Assembly (NCBI GenBank): GCA_946404865.1
Contig: CAMJFC010000013.1
Coordinates: forward strand, 1 to 56,498
Direction: 5' to 3'
Origin: an uncultured Prevotellaceae bacterium
GTDB lineage: Bacteria; Bacteroidota; Bacteroidia; Bacteroidales; Bacteroidaceae
DNA: 56,498 bases
The notes beneath the pieces are model-generated. The model worked only from the letters and a program-made list of their open reading frames with translations, searched no databases and had not been told where the DNA came from. The translations under genes were made by a program, and so were the position numbers. Position 1 is the stretch's first letter. Each line of letters starts with the position of its first letter. Positions 33,879 through 42,613 of the stretch are shown here, one piece after another.

Positions 33879-33982
33879 CAACACTATTGCACGATGGGTG
33901 CAATCTGCTAAAAATCTGTACTTTTCTACTTTTTGTCATTTGACATTCTTTCTATCAAAAACATGGTAAAAGAACATAGTAT

Positions 33983-36526
33983 ATGAAAAAACTACTAACT
34001 TTAGGTTTACTGCTCTGCTTTTTGGGGCAGACAATGGCAGCTACTATAACAGCGACTATTGATGGTCTCAATTATCAGTTGAAAGACGACCAGACCGCCA
34101 CGGTCACCACGGGCAATTACTCTACGTTGAAATCGGTCACGATCCCCGATCGGGTGACCTACCAAAATGTGACCTACACAGTGACCGCAGTCGGTGATAA
34201 TGCATTCAACGGTTGCACAGAGCTTTTGTATGTTTACCTGCCCTCGACGATGTTATCACTCGGTTCAGGTGCATTCTATAACACGACGCTGAAGGCCGTA
34301 GTTTGTTATGCCGAGACCCCGCCGTACATCCCGCCGCGAGGCACCTCTGTGTTCGGCTCGCTGAGCAACACCACACTGTATGTGCCGATAGGAAAGTTGG
34401 ATCCCTATAAACAACCTGCCAACAGGTGGGGTAGTTTCAGCAGGAAATTTGAGCTTGGAACGATGATCGACGGTGTACAGTACAATTTCTTACACGACCA
34501 AGATGCCGCGGTTGCGGTTGGTTTAGATGGCACCCCCACAGACATTGTCATCCGCAAGTCGTTTACTTATCAGGATTACACGTTCAATGTGTATACCATC
34601 GCTCCTTGGGCGTTCAGAAACCAAACATCACTCCAAAGCGTGACCATCGAAAGCGGCGTGCATACCATCTCCGATTATGCTTTCGAAGGTTGTACGGGTA
34701 TCAGGGAGATGTCGATTCCCTCTACCATGGTCGAAATAGGGTCGTATGCACTTGCCGGCTTAAGCAGCTTAGAAGTGCTTAGCTGCTATGCCTTTATGCC
34801 ACCAACGGCCAACGCGACAACCTTCAGTGGCGGCACCACCTCTAATACCACGCTCTATGTCAAGGGTGGAGCCGGGTCCGCTTATGCCACTGACTCCAAC
34901 TGGAGTCAGTTCTCGACCATAAAGAATCTTATTTATAGTGCCAACATCAATGGCATCCTATACCAACTTAATGCTGTCACTGGCGAAGCCATGGTTGTTG
35001 GGACGGAAAATACGGAACAAGCCACTGTCATCATCCCCGAGACGGTGAGCATCGACGATCTTACCTGTACGGTGACCTCCATCGCCAGTGTGGCGTTCGC
35101 TGAACATCACAATCTGACAAGCATCACCCTGCCTTCGACCTTGAAGGTTATAGGTGAGCGGGCATTCATGGATTGCAACAGTCTGGAGTCCATCAACTTA
35201 CCCGAAAGTCTGACAGCCATCTGCGAAAACGCATTCTATGATTGCTCCGCCTTAAGCTCAATCTCTGTGCCCGAGGGTGTAACGACCATCGAATACGGAG
35301 CATTCTCTGGCTGTACCAGTTTGGCCGAGATTAGCCTTCCCTTGACGCTGTCGACTATCAGTGAAAGAGCATTCGCAGGTTGTACCGCTCTGAGGGATAT
35401 CAGCGTGCCCGAAGGCGTGAGGATCATCGAAAAAGAAGCATTCGCATACTGCTCCGCACTCAACTCGGTTGAACTGCCCTCAATGTTGACGTCCATCGGC
35501 GACGAAGCATTCTATTGTTGCTCCGACCTGCTGTATATTTGTTTCCCCGAGGGCGTGAGAAGCATAGGTGCAAGGGCTTTCTCTAACTGCAACAGTTTGG
35601 GTTGGGTTGCCATGCCTTCTACGCTGCAGATTATCGGCAGTATGGCTTTTGCTGATTGTGCGGGCTGGATGCATGTCTTTATCCATAAAAACATACCTCC
35701 ATACATCGACTCTGACGTTTTCTCCAATGGAATAGCCATTCTGGATGTGAAGGACGGTTATGTGAGTGCTTATCAGAATGCAACTGGATGGCAAGATGCA
35801 CAAACGATTAAGGAGATGTCGTGTCTCCTGGGTATCAAATATGAGATCAATGAAGAGGACAAGACGGCCCGAGTCATGGGTATCTGTGATGAGAGTATAA
35901 TCAATGAACGCAATAATTTCATCGACAACCCCAATCTCGATTTCTCAAAAAAGTTAGATTACCTTACAGGCTATGTACTTGATCCCACTGACGAACGGCG
36001 GCAATATACCGTGACGGGTTTTGAACCGTATGCATTTGAGTACTCCTACATACGGTCCGTGGTTCTCCCGGATCATTTGACCTCCATACCAGAAGGCTTG
36101 TTTAAAGGAAACTATCGATTGACCGACATCACCATACCCGAGAGCGTGACGAGCATCGGTGATGAAGCGTTCAGCGAATGCTCCCTGGACACTGTCGTTT
36201 GTAATATGGTGAATCCGCCAAGTATCAATGTGAACGTGTTCTCCTGCTATAACACCGCCATACTCTATGTGCCCGCAGGCAGTGCGCAAACATACCAAGC
36301 CGACGAGGTATGGGGACTGTTCAACCGGATTGAGGAACTTATACCGGGCGACGTGAATGGTGACTCCAAGGTCAATGTGGGCGACTTCATCGCTACCGGC
36401 TCCTACATCCTGGGTCGCACCATCATGCCGTTCCACTTCAAAGCAGCCGATATCAACGGCGACGGCCTTGTCAACGTGGGCGACTTCATTGCCATCGGCA
36501 GTATCATCCTCCGCAGCGGGCAATAG
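33983..36526 (+). CDS. BspA-like leucine-rich-repeat surface protein with dockerin-like tail (second copy)
   Basis: 847 residues. Signal peptide MKKLLTLGLLLCFLGQTMAA, then three stretches that each begin with a short beta segment (for example TATIDGLNYQL, TMIDGVQYNFL and ANINGILYQL) followed by LRR_5 repeats. The longest stretch lies around residues 370-580, with the pattern LTSITLPSTLKVIGERAFMDC. It ends in two dockerin-like loops, GDVNGDSKVNVGDF and ADINGDGLVNVGDF, nearly the same as in the protein ending at 4238. Likely a secreted adhesin or host-binding protein. Its repeats differ in number from the first copy, so the shared tail rather than the whole gene marks the relationship. Confidence 0.9.
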   Translation: MKKLLTLGLLLCFLGQTMAATITATIDGLNYQLKDDQTATVTTGNYSTLKSVTIPDRVTYQNVTYTVTAVGDNAFNGCTELLYVYLPSTMLSLGSGAFYNTTLKAVVCYAETPPYIPPRGTSVFGSLSNTTLYVPIGKLDPYKQPANRWGSFSRKFELGTMIDGVQYNFLHDQDAAVAVGLDGTPTDIVIRKSFTYQDYTFNVYTIAPWAFRNQTSLQSVTIESGVHTISDYAFEGCTGIREMSIPSTMVEIGSYALAGLSSLEVLSCYAFMPPTANATTFSGGTTSNTTLYVKGGAGSAYATDSNWSQFSTIKNLIYSANINGILYQLNAVTGEAMVVGTENTEQATVIIPETVSIDDLTCTVTSIASVAFAEHHNLTSITLPSTLKVIGERAFMDCNSLESINLPESLTAICENAFYDCSALSSISVPEGVTTIEYGAFSGCTSLAEISLPLTLSTISERAFAGCTALRDISVPEGVRIIEKEAFAYCSALNSVELPSMLTSIGDEAFYCCSDLLYICFPEGVRSIGARAFSNCNSLGWVAMPSTLQIIGSMAFADCAGWMHVFIHKNIPPYIDSDVFSNGIAILDVKDGYVSAYQNATGWQDAQTIKEMSCLLGIKYEINEEDKTARVMGICDESIINERNNFIDNPNLDFSKKLDYLTGYVLDPTDERRQYTVTGFEPYAFEYSYIRSVVLPDHLTSIPEGLFKGNYRLTDITIPESVTSIGDEAFSECSLDTVVCNMVNPPSINVNVFSCYNTAILYVPAGSAQTYQADEVWGLFNRIEELIPGDVNGDSKVNVGDFIATGSYILGRTIMPFHFKAADINGDGLVNVGDFIAIGSIILRSGQ

Positions 36527-36589
36527 GCAAAAAGCCCCCTTTGAGTGGGGGAGTTACTTCAACAAAATCCACAGGGTAGATATAAAAAT

Positions 36590-36623
36590 ACAAGTGCGGA
36601 CGTGTTATCGCGTCCGCACTTGT
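36590..36623 (-). terminator. Hairpin terminator of the CoA transferase gene
   Basis: A 13-bp perfect stem (ACAAGTGCGGACG with its complement) and an eight-base loop. The minus strand continues into ATTTTTATA, so it most likely ends the minus-strand CoA transferase transcript. It lies between two convergent genes. Confidence 0.75.
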
Positions 36624-36685
36624 TGGGTATAAAGAACTGAACTGTCGCAAGAAGTTAAGTTCTTTGTGACGGGTAGTTTTGCCGG

Positions 36686-38194
36686 TTATGCCTTGATGTA
36701 CTCAGCGAAGTCGGTGAGATGCATGTCGCCCTTGCGTGCCAATGTGTCGTGCATGGCAAAGGCGGCGGGCAGGTAGTGACGTGTGTGACCGCCCTTGGCA
36801 ATCTTCAGGTAGTCCCAAAGCAGTTGTTTGTAGTCGGGGTGAGCGCAGTTCTCGATGATGCACTGTGCGCGCTGCATAGGGCTCTTGCCGCGCAGGTCGG
36901 CCACACCCTGTTCGGTGACGATGATATTGACATCGTGCTCCGAGCTGTCCTGGTGGCTGACGAAGGGCACGATGCTGGAGATGAGACCGCCCTTGGCCGT
37001 CGAGGGACAGGTAAAGATGCTGAGGTAAGCGTTGCGGATGAAGTCGCCGCTGCCGCCGATGCCGTTCATCATCTTCGTGCCGCTGATATGTGTGGAGTTG
37101 GCATTGCCGTAGATGTCGCACTCGATGGCGGTGTTGATGGCGATGACTCCCAGTCGGCGAATCAGTTCGGGACTGTTGGAAATCTCGCTCTGGCGCAGCG
37201 TGAGGTGTTTACGGAAATGATCCATATTGTCATATACCTGCATCAGGCACTCGTTGCTCACGGTGAGCGAGCAGGCCGAAGCGTCTTTCACACGGCCTTC
37301 AAGCATCATGGCGATGACGGAGTTCTGAATCACCTCGGTGTAGATGTTGAAGTCGGGCACGTGCTTGTCCTGACCCAGTGCGCCGAGGATGGCGTTGGCG
37401 GTGGAGCCCACGCCGCTCTGCAGCGGGAGGAACTCTTTGGGAATGCGTCCCTTGTGCATCTCCTCAACGAGGAATTCGGCGGTGAGGTATCCGATGCGGT
37501 CGGTCACGGGGTTGCTGTCGCTGAAAGCGCGGGCCTCATCGGGGATATTGCACTCCACCACACCCACGATTTTCTTCGGGTCAATCTCCACGTAGGGCTT
37601 ACCGATACGGTCGCTCACATGCTCGATGGGAATAGCCTTGCGGTAGGGCGGGTCAAGTGGTTCATACACATCGTGAATGAATTTGGCGTTGGGGTTGTGG
37701 AAGGAGTTGAGCTCCAGGATGACGTGTTTGGCCAGTCGTGCCGCTGTGGGGCTGATACCGCCTGCTGCGGTGAGGTATGCCTTGCACAGGTCATCACCCT
37801 CTTCAATGTCACACACCTCGAGGATGGCCCAGTCCACATCGCCATAGAAACCATAACGCAGTTCCTGTGCCATGTGGCTCAGGTGAAGGTCGTTGTAGGG
37901 AATCTCGCCCATGTTCACGTGTTTGCGGAAGTCAGGGTTAGTGGTGTAGGGGGCGCGGTATTTGATGGCTTGCGCCGCAGCCAGGTCGCCGTCGGTGCTC
38001 TGTCCGGTGGAAGCACCGGTGAAGATACCCACTTTGAATTCGCGTCCGGCCTCATGCTCAGCCACAGCGATTTTCGCCAACTCTTTGGTCACGGCCTTGG
38101 CCACGCCTGCGGGTGTGAATCCGCTCAGGGCCAGGTTGTCACCGTTCTTAATCATAGCTGCTCCTTCAGCAGCCGTAATACGTCTATAAGCCAT
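36686..38194 (-). CDS. Succinate/acetate CoA-transferase (acetyl-CoA hydrolase family)
   Basis: 502 residues of the class I CoA-transferase family (Cat1/AarC/YgfH group). The catalytic Glu is E287 in NIYTEVIQNS, the oxyanion motif GSTANAIL is near residue 263, and GNANSTHISGTKMMNGIGGSGDF is the typical C-terminal CoA loop. In succinate- and propionate-forming Bacteroidetes this enzyme exchanges CoA between succinate, acetate or propionate. It is transcribed from its own promoter, back to back with cysS, and ended by a hairpin. Confidence 0.92.
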   Translation of the reverse strand: MAYRRITAAEGAAMIKNGDNLALSGFTPAGVAKAVTKELAKIAVAEHEAGREFKVGIFTGASTGQSTDGDLAAAQAIKYRAPYTTNPDFRKHVNMGEIPYNDLHLSHMAQELRYGFYGDVDWAILEVCDIEEGDDLCKAYLTAAGGISPTAARLAKHVILELNSFHNPNAKFIHDVYEPLDPPYRKAIPIEHVSDRIGKPYVEIDPKKIVGVVECNIPDEARAFSDSNPVTDRIGYLTAEFLVEEMHKGRIPKEFLPLQSGVGSTANAILGALGQDKHVPDFNIYTEVIQNSVIAMMLEGRVKDASACSLTVSNECLMQVYDNMDHFRKHLTLRQSEISNSPELIRRLGVIAINTAIECDIYGNANSTHISGTKMMNGIGGSGDFIRNAYLSIFTCPSTAKGGLISSIVPFVSHQDSSEHDVNIIVTEQGVADLRGKSPMQRAQCIIENCAHPDYKQLLWDYLKIAKGGHTRHYLPAAFAMHDTLARKGDMHLTDFAEYIKA

Positions 38195-38235
38195 TGAAAT
38201 AATAAGTTATAATATTGGTTTTTCAAATTTGGATG

Positions 38236-38265
38236 CAAAGTTACGCAATAATTGTGAAATACAAA
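38236..38265 (-). promoter_or_regulatory. Promoter of the CoA transferase gene
   Basis: On the minus strand TTTG (38262-38265), an 18-base gap, and TAACTTTG (38236-38243), followed by CATCC. The ATG is 42 bp away. Confidence 0.65.
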
Positions 38266-38292
38266 CATGAAACAACAAAAAACGGCTGATAT

Positions 38293-38324
38293 TTTGCTTA
38301 TTAGCCGAAATTGCCGTACCTTTG
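38293..38324 (+). promoter_or_regulatory. Promoter of cysS
   Basis: TTTG at 38293-38296, a 20-base gap, then TACCTTTG at 38317-38324 followed by CA. Among the best matches in the window to the Bacteroidetes consensus. The leader before the ATG is 100 bases and carries ATTCAA words. Confidence 0.75.
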
Positions 38325-38354
38325 CACCTTGAATCAATTCATAGAGGCTTTTCT

Positions 38355-38422
38355 AATTCAAAATTCATCAATCGCCGCAGGCGACCATTCAACATTCAAA
38401 ATTCAAAACTCAACATTCAAAA
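38355..38422 (+). repeat. ATTCAA-type words and small hairpin in the cysS leader
   Basis: Degenerate ATTCAAAA / ATTCAACA words flank a small perfect hairpin, TCGCC-GCA-GGCGA, near 38371-38384. Unlike the other arrays, the TTGAA words here are on the antisense strand of the gene that follows. Confidence 0.5.
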
Positions 38423-38423
38423 T

Positions 38424-39911
38424 ATGCAGCGACTTGTCATCTATAATACACTGAAACGGAGTAAAGAACCCTTCGTGCCCTTGCACGCACCCAATGTGGG
38501 GATGTATGTGTGCGGCCCGACCGTGTATGGCGACCCCCATCTGGGGCATGCCCGTCCGGCTATCACATTCGATATCCTGTTCCGTTACTTGAAACATATC
38601 GGTTACAAGGTGCGCTACGTGCGTAACATCACCGATGTGGGCCATCTGGAGCATGATGCTGACGAGGGGGAAGACAAGATTGCCAAGAAAGCGCGACTGG
38701 AACAGTTGGAGCCCATGGAGATAGCCCAATATTACACCAACCGCTATCATGATGCCATGGCACTGCTCAATGTGCTGCCGCCGAGCATCGAACCCCACGC
38801 CACAGGACATATCATCGAGCAGCAGCAACTGGTGCAGCAGATTCTCGACCACGGCTATGCTTATGAGAGCAATGGCAGTGTGTATTTCGATATCGAGAAA
38901 TACAACAAAGACCATCATTATGGCATTCTCTCCGGGCGCAACCTGGAGAATGTCATTAACGAGTCGCGCGAACTCGACGGGGTGGGGGAGAAACACAACC
39001 AGGCCGACTTCGCCCTGTGGAAGAAGGCACAGCCCGAGCACATCATGCGCTGGCCGTCACCCTGGAGCGACGGCTTCCCTGGTTGGCACTGCGAATGTAC
39101 GGCCATGGGGCGCAAGTATTTAGGCGACCACTTCGACATCCACGGTGGCGGCATGGACCTCGTCTTCCCGCATCATGAGTGCGAGATAGCTCAGGCCGTG
39201 GCTTCACAAGGCGACCAGATGGTGCGCTACTGGATGCACAACAATATGATTACTATCAACGGACAAAAGATGGGCAAGTCGCTCGGCAACTTCATCACGC
39301 TGGAGCAGTTCTTCACGGGCAATCATCCCTCGCTCGAACAGGCTTACTCGCCCATGACCATCCGTTTCTTCATCCTGTCGGCCCATTACCGTGGCACCGT
39401 CGATTTCTCCAACGAAGCACTGAAAGCCAGTGAGAAAGGACTGGAGCGACTGCTCAATGGTCTGAGCGACCTGGAGCGCATCCAGCCCGCCAAAGCCTCC
39501 GACCCTGCCACGAAGAAAGTGGTCGGCGAACTGCGCCAGAAATGCTACGACGCGATGAACGATGACCTGCAGACGCAAATCGTCATCAGCCATCTCTTCG
39601 AGGCATGCCGTGTGGTGAACACCGTCACGGCCCATCAGGCTCAGATAGATGCTGACGACCTCAAGGAACTGAGCGAGGTGATGCGCCTCTTCGCCTGCGA
39701 CATTTTAGGTCTGCGCCAAGAGAAGGGTGACACGAGCGATAAGCGCGAGGAAGCCTTCGGCAAGGTGGTTGACATGGTGCTTGACCTGCGTGCCAAGGCC
39801 AAGGCCTCCAAGGACTGGGCCACCAGCGACCAGATACGCGATGCCCTCAGTGCTGCCGGCTTTGAGGTGAAAGACACCAAAGACGGAGCCGTCTGGCGCT
39901 TGCCCCTATAG
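38424..39911 (+). CDS. cysS: Cysteinyl-tRNA synthetase
   Basis: Charges tRNA-Cys. 495 residues from ATG 38424 ([17 protein letters not shown]); the in-frame extension upstream is repeat sequence. The HIGH motif is in [15 protein letters not shown] at about residue 29, zinc ligands include C28 and the later [10 protein letters not shown] and [10 protein letters not shown], and the signature KMGKSLGN replaces KMSKS. The last codons CTA TAG are the first units of a CTATAG array. Confidence 0.97.
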   Translation: MQRLVIYNTLKRSKEPFVPLHAPNVGMYVCGPTVYGDPHLGHARPAITFDILFRYLKHIGYKVRYVRNITDVGHLEHDADEGEDKIAKKARLEQLEPMEIAQYYTNRYHDAMALLNVLPPSIEPHATGHIIEQQQLVQQILDHGYAYESNGSVYFDIEKYNKDHHYGILSGRNLENVINESRELDGVGEKHNQADFALWKKAQPEHIMRWPSPWSDGFPGWHCECTAMGRKYLGDHFDIHGGGMDLVFPHHECEIAQAVASQGDQMVRYWMHNNMITINGQKMGKSLGNFITLEQFFTGNHPSLEQAYSPMTIRFFILSAHYRGTVDFSNEALKASEKGLERLLNGLSDLERIQPAKASDPATKKVVGELRQKCYDAMNDDLQTQIVISHLFEACRVVNTVTAHQAQIDADDLKELSEVMRLFACDILGLRQEKGDTSDKREEAFGKVVDMVLDLRAKAKASKDWATSDQIRDALSAAGFEVKDTKDGAVWRLPL

Positions 39912-40008
39912 AACTATAACCCCTATAGTCACTATAGCCCCTATAGCTATTATAGAACTATAGCCCCTATAGCTACTATAGTCACTATAACTACTATAGC
40001 CCCTATAT
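39906..40008 (+). repeat. CTATAGNNN period-9 array anchored on the cysS stop
   Basis: About eleven nine-base units of the type CTATAGCCC, CTATAGTCA and CTATAGCTA. The first unit contains the last Leu codon and the TAG stop of cysS. A second array of this family is at 42524-42598. Confidence 0.85.
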
Positions 40009-40037
40009 CAAAAGACAAAAACAGAAAAAAACACAAT

Positions 40038-41015
40038 ATGGCAAATATCAGTGAATGCCCCTCATGCGGGAAAATGATTTATTCTCATGCGGCCCTTTGT
40101 CCGTATTGCAAGAAAAAAACCGGATTCCCACCCGCTCCGGAACCCGAGGTGGCACCCGAGCCCAAGGATGAGCAGCACAGGGGTAAACCCGTGAAGATGC
40201 TGAACCCCTTCGGGCAGCAACGCAAATATAAGAAAGCGACCATCGCCAAAGCTGCCATCATCTTCCTGTTGGCTGTGGTGGTGCTCATCCTCTATATCAA
40301 CGTACAGCGGATGAACAACAGACAGTTGAGCATCGGAACCTCTTTCGACCACACCACACGTGAGGTCATCGACAGTATGGCCAACGAGGTGCTGCAGACG
40401 GGACTGGTCGTGGCCAAATTCTATGAGCGCGACCGCCATTCACTGGTGTACCTGGAGGAAGGTCATCTCTATGAGTTTGACGCCTACACGCGCGACTCGA
40501 AAGAAATCCTGCCGCAGGAGCATAATCCCGCTGCCATCATCGATTATACCGGCAGCGGCATCCTGCAAGCTAATATCTCGCCCGATGAGTCGTTTATCGT
40601 CATCATGGCGTCGCGCAACCCCGGCAACACCGAGTGCGGTCTCTATCGTATGGATGCCAGCACCAAGGCGGTGACCGTCATCGACCGTGGTAAGGTGACC
40701 TTCGAGAACAACGAGTACCGGGTGGAGAGTGGCGGCCGCACCGCACGCTATAACATGGAGGGCACCAAACTGGCTGGCTTGACCATCGAAGAGGCTGAGG
40801 CCATGCCGAAACCCAAACCCGTGGAGAAGCGCGAAGAAACAAGCGAGGAGCGCCGTGAGGAGAAGAAAGAAGAGTCGATGGTGGAACATCTGCAACCCGA
40901 CCAGATAGATATCGTCAAAAAGGTGGTGATGCCCAACGACATCAAGGTGGATCCGAAAGTAGTGCCCGATGTGCCTACCGTTCCCACTGTTCCTGTGCAG
41001 CCAAAAAAGAAATAA
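40038..41015 (+). CDS. Zinc-ribbon single-pass membrane protein
   Basis: 325 residues, not assigned to a named family. A cytosolic zinc ribbon (CPSCGKMIYSHAALCPYC, residues 8-25) is followed by a basic linker. One membrane helix lies at about residues 72-88 (AAIIFLLAVVVLILYI). The outer domain of about 150 residues has repeated beta-like segments, then a Glu/Lys/Arg-rich stretch (residues 252-270) and a Pro/Val tail. It starts 126 bp after cysS and ends 23 bp before the MBOAT gene, so it may assist that envelope enzyme; this is inference. Confidence 0.75.
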   Translation: MANISECPSCGKMIYSHAALCPYCKKKTGFPPAPEPEVAPEPKDEQHRGKPVKMLNPFGQQRKYKKATIAKAAIIFLLAVVVLILYINVQRMNNRQLSIGTSFDHTTREVIDSMANEVLQTGLVVAKFYERDRHSLVYLEEGHLYEFDAYTRDSKEILPQEHNPAAIIDYTGSGILQANISPDESFIVIMASRNPGNTECGLYRMDASTKAVTVIDRGKVTFENNEYRVESGGRTARYNMEGTKLAGLTIEEAEAMPKPKPVEKREETSEERREEKKEESMVEHLQPDQIDIVKKVVMPNDIKVDPKVVPDVPTVPTVPVQPKKK

Positions 41016-41038
41016 CCCTTGACAACCCTGTCTGACGG

Positions 41039-42499
41039 ATGAATATCTTCGACTCGTTGTTACAGTTCTTCACCACTCCCGACGGGGAGTGGTCGCTCGT
41101 CACCATGCCTTTCATGGTGCTCTTCATCATATTCTTTGGCGGATATATCTGGCTCAACCGTATGCGCCATACGGCCATGTTGGCCTATGTGGTGGTGTTC
41201 AGTCTGTTTTTCGCGTTCAAGGCCAACGGCTGGCTGATGCTTCTGCTGCCTGCCACGGTGCTGTTGTCGTGGAAGATGACCGATATGTTGCGCCGTCGCG
41301 AGGGGAGTTCCCGGCGGTGGCTGCTGGTTGCCACGGTGACGGTGGAACTGTTGCCGCTGTTGTATTTCAAATACACCAATTTCTTCATCGAGACGCTGAA
41401 CGGGATGTTGGCGACCAATTTCTCGCTCCTCTCCATCATCTTGCCCATCGGTATCTCATTCTATACCTTACAGGCCATCAGTTATACGGTCGATGTGTAT
41501 AAAGGACGGTTCTGCGCCGAGGTGTCGCTGCTGGAGTATGCGTTCTATCTCACCTTCTTCCCCCTGCTCATGGCCGGTCCCATCACCCGTGCCGAGGTGC
41601 TCATACCACAGATACAAGAGCGCAAACCGTTAGACGAGCGTCTGGTGTATGCGGGACTGTGGCTGATTATCGTAGGACTGCTGAAGAAAGCGGTGGTGGC
41701 CGATTATATCGCGCAGTATAATGCGTGGATATTCGACGACCCGCTGGGTTATTCGGGTTTCGAAGGCGCCATGGGCGTGCTGGGTTATACCTTACAGATT
41801 TACCTCGACTTCTCAGGTTATAGCGACATGAGCATCGGTATCGCAGCCGTGATGGGCTTTCAGTTGCGCGAGAACTTCAATTTCCCTTATCAGTCACTCA
41901 ACCTGACGGAGTTTTGGCGGCGGTGGCATATCGCACTCTCCACATGGTTCCGCGACTATGTGTATATCCCGCTGGGCGGCAACAGGAAAGGCAAGTGGCG
42001 CACCTATCTCAACAGTTTCATCACGATGTTGCTGTCGGGTTTGTGGCATGGTGCCTCATGGATGTTTGTGATATGGGGCGCCTTGCACGGAATAGGTCTG
42101 ATTATCCATAAGGCCAGCAAATGGTGGTTGGACAAGATACCCAACACATGGTATGTGAAACTCGCTGCCTTCTTCATCACCTTTCTCTATGTGACGATAG
42201 GGTGGGTGTTCTTCCGTTCGCCGAGTGTTGATTCAGCGTTGACGCTGTTAGGTCATATCGGTTCCGACTTCAGTTGGGACTATCTGGCGCCGTTCTTCTC
42301 TACGCGGTGGGTGTGGATGTCGTTCGTGGTCATTGGTTTTGCGCTGCATGGTCTGCGCAAGCGGCATTCCGACCGTCTGAGCGATTGGTTTGTGCGCTCG
42401 CCGTGGTTGGTCAAGTTGCTCATCTTCGTCGTGGTGATGCAGTTGGTCATCAATTTCCGTCAAGATACCGTCCAGCCGTTTATCTATGCACAATTCTAA
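41039..42499 (+). CDS. MBOAT family O-acyltransferase
   Basis: 486-residue polytopic membrane protein of the AlgI/DltB group, which move acyl groups across or onto cell-surface polymers. Family motifs: PIGISFYTLQAISYTVDVY, FPLLMAGPITR, the FWRRWHIALSTWFRDYVYIPLGG segment near residue 290 and the active-site His in GLWHGASWMFVIWG near residue 340. No AlgJ/AlgX or DltD-type partner is next to it. It is followed after 114 bp by an LtaS-like protein, so modification of a surface glycan or phosphopolymer is plausible. Confidence 0.92.
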   Translation: MNIFDSLLQFFTTPDGEWSLVTMPFMVLFIIFFGGYIWLNRMRHTAMLAYVVVFSLFFAFKANGWLMLLLPATVLLSWKMTDMLRRREGSSRRWLLVATVTVELLPLLYFKYTNFFIETLNGMLATNFSLLSIILPIGISFYTLQAISYTVDVYKGRFCAEVSLLEYAFYLTFFPLLMAGPITRAEVLIPQIQERKPLDERLVYAGLWLIIVGLLKKAVVADYIAQYNAWIFDDPLGYSGFEGAMGVLGYTLQIYLDFSGYSDMSIGIAAVMGFQLRENFNFPYQSLNLTEFWRRWHIALSTWFRDYVYIPLGGNRKGKWRTYLNSFITMLLSGLWHGASWMFVIWGALHGIGLIIHKASKWWLDKIPNTWYVKLAAFFITFLYVTIGWVFFRSPSVDSALTLLGHIGSDFSWDYLAPFFSTRWVWMSFVVIGFALHGLRKRHSDRLSDWFVRSPWLVKLLIFVVVMQLVINFRQDTVQPFIYAQF

Positions 42500-42523
42500 A
42501 AAAATATAATATAAAAAGATAAA

Positions 42524-42598
42524 TACTATAAGTACTATAAGTACTATATAGTCCCTATAAATACTATAGCCCCTATAAACCCTATCGCCCCTATAAAG
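42524..42598 (+). repeat. CTATA-type period-9 array before the LtaS-like gene
   Basis: Units such as ACTATAAGT (two perfect copies), then CTATAG/CTATAAA words with CCC between them. It starts after a 25-base A/T-rich stretch following the MBOAT stop and ends 16 bp before the next ATG. Confidence 0.75.
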
Positions 42599-42613
42599 AT
42601 ATCAATCATCATA

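Noticed and set aside
36719..38197. 492-codon plus-strand frame opposite the CoA transferase
   Set aside because: Shadow frame of a strongly conserved gene; low-information sequence with no domain.
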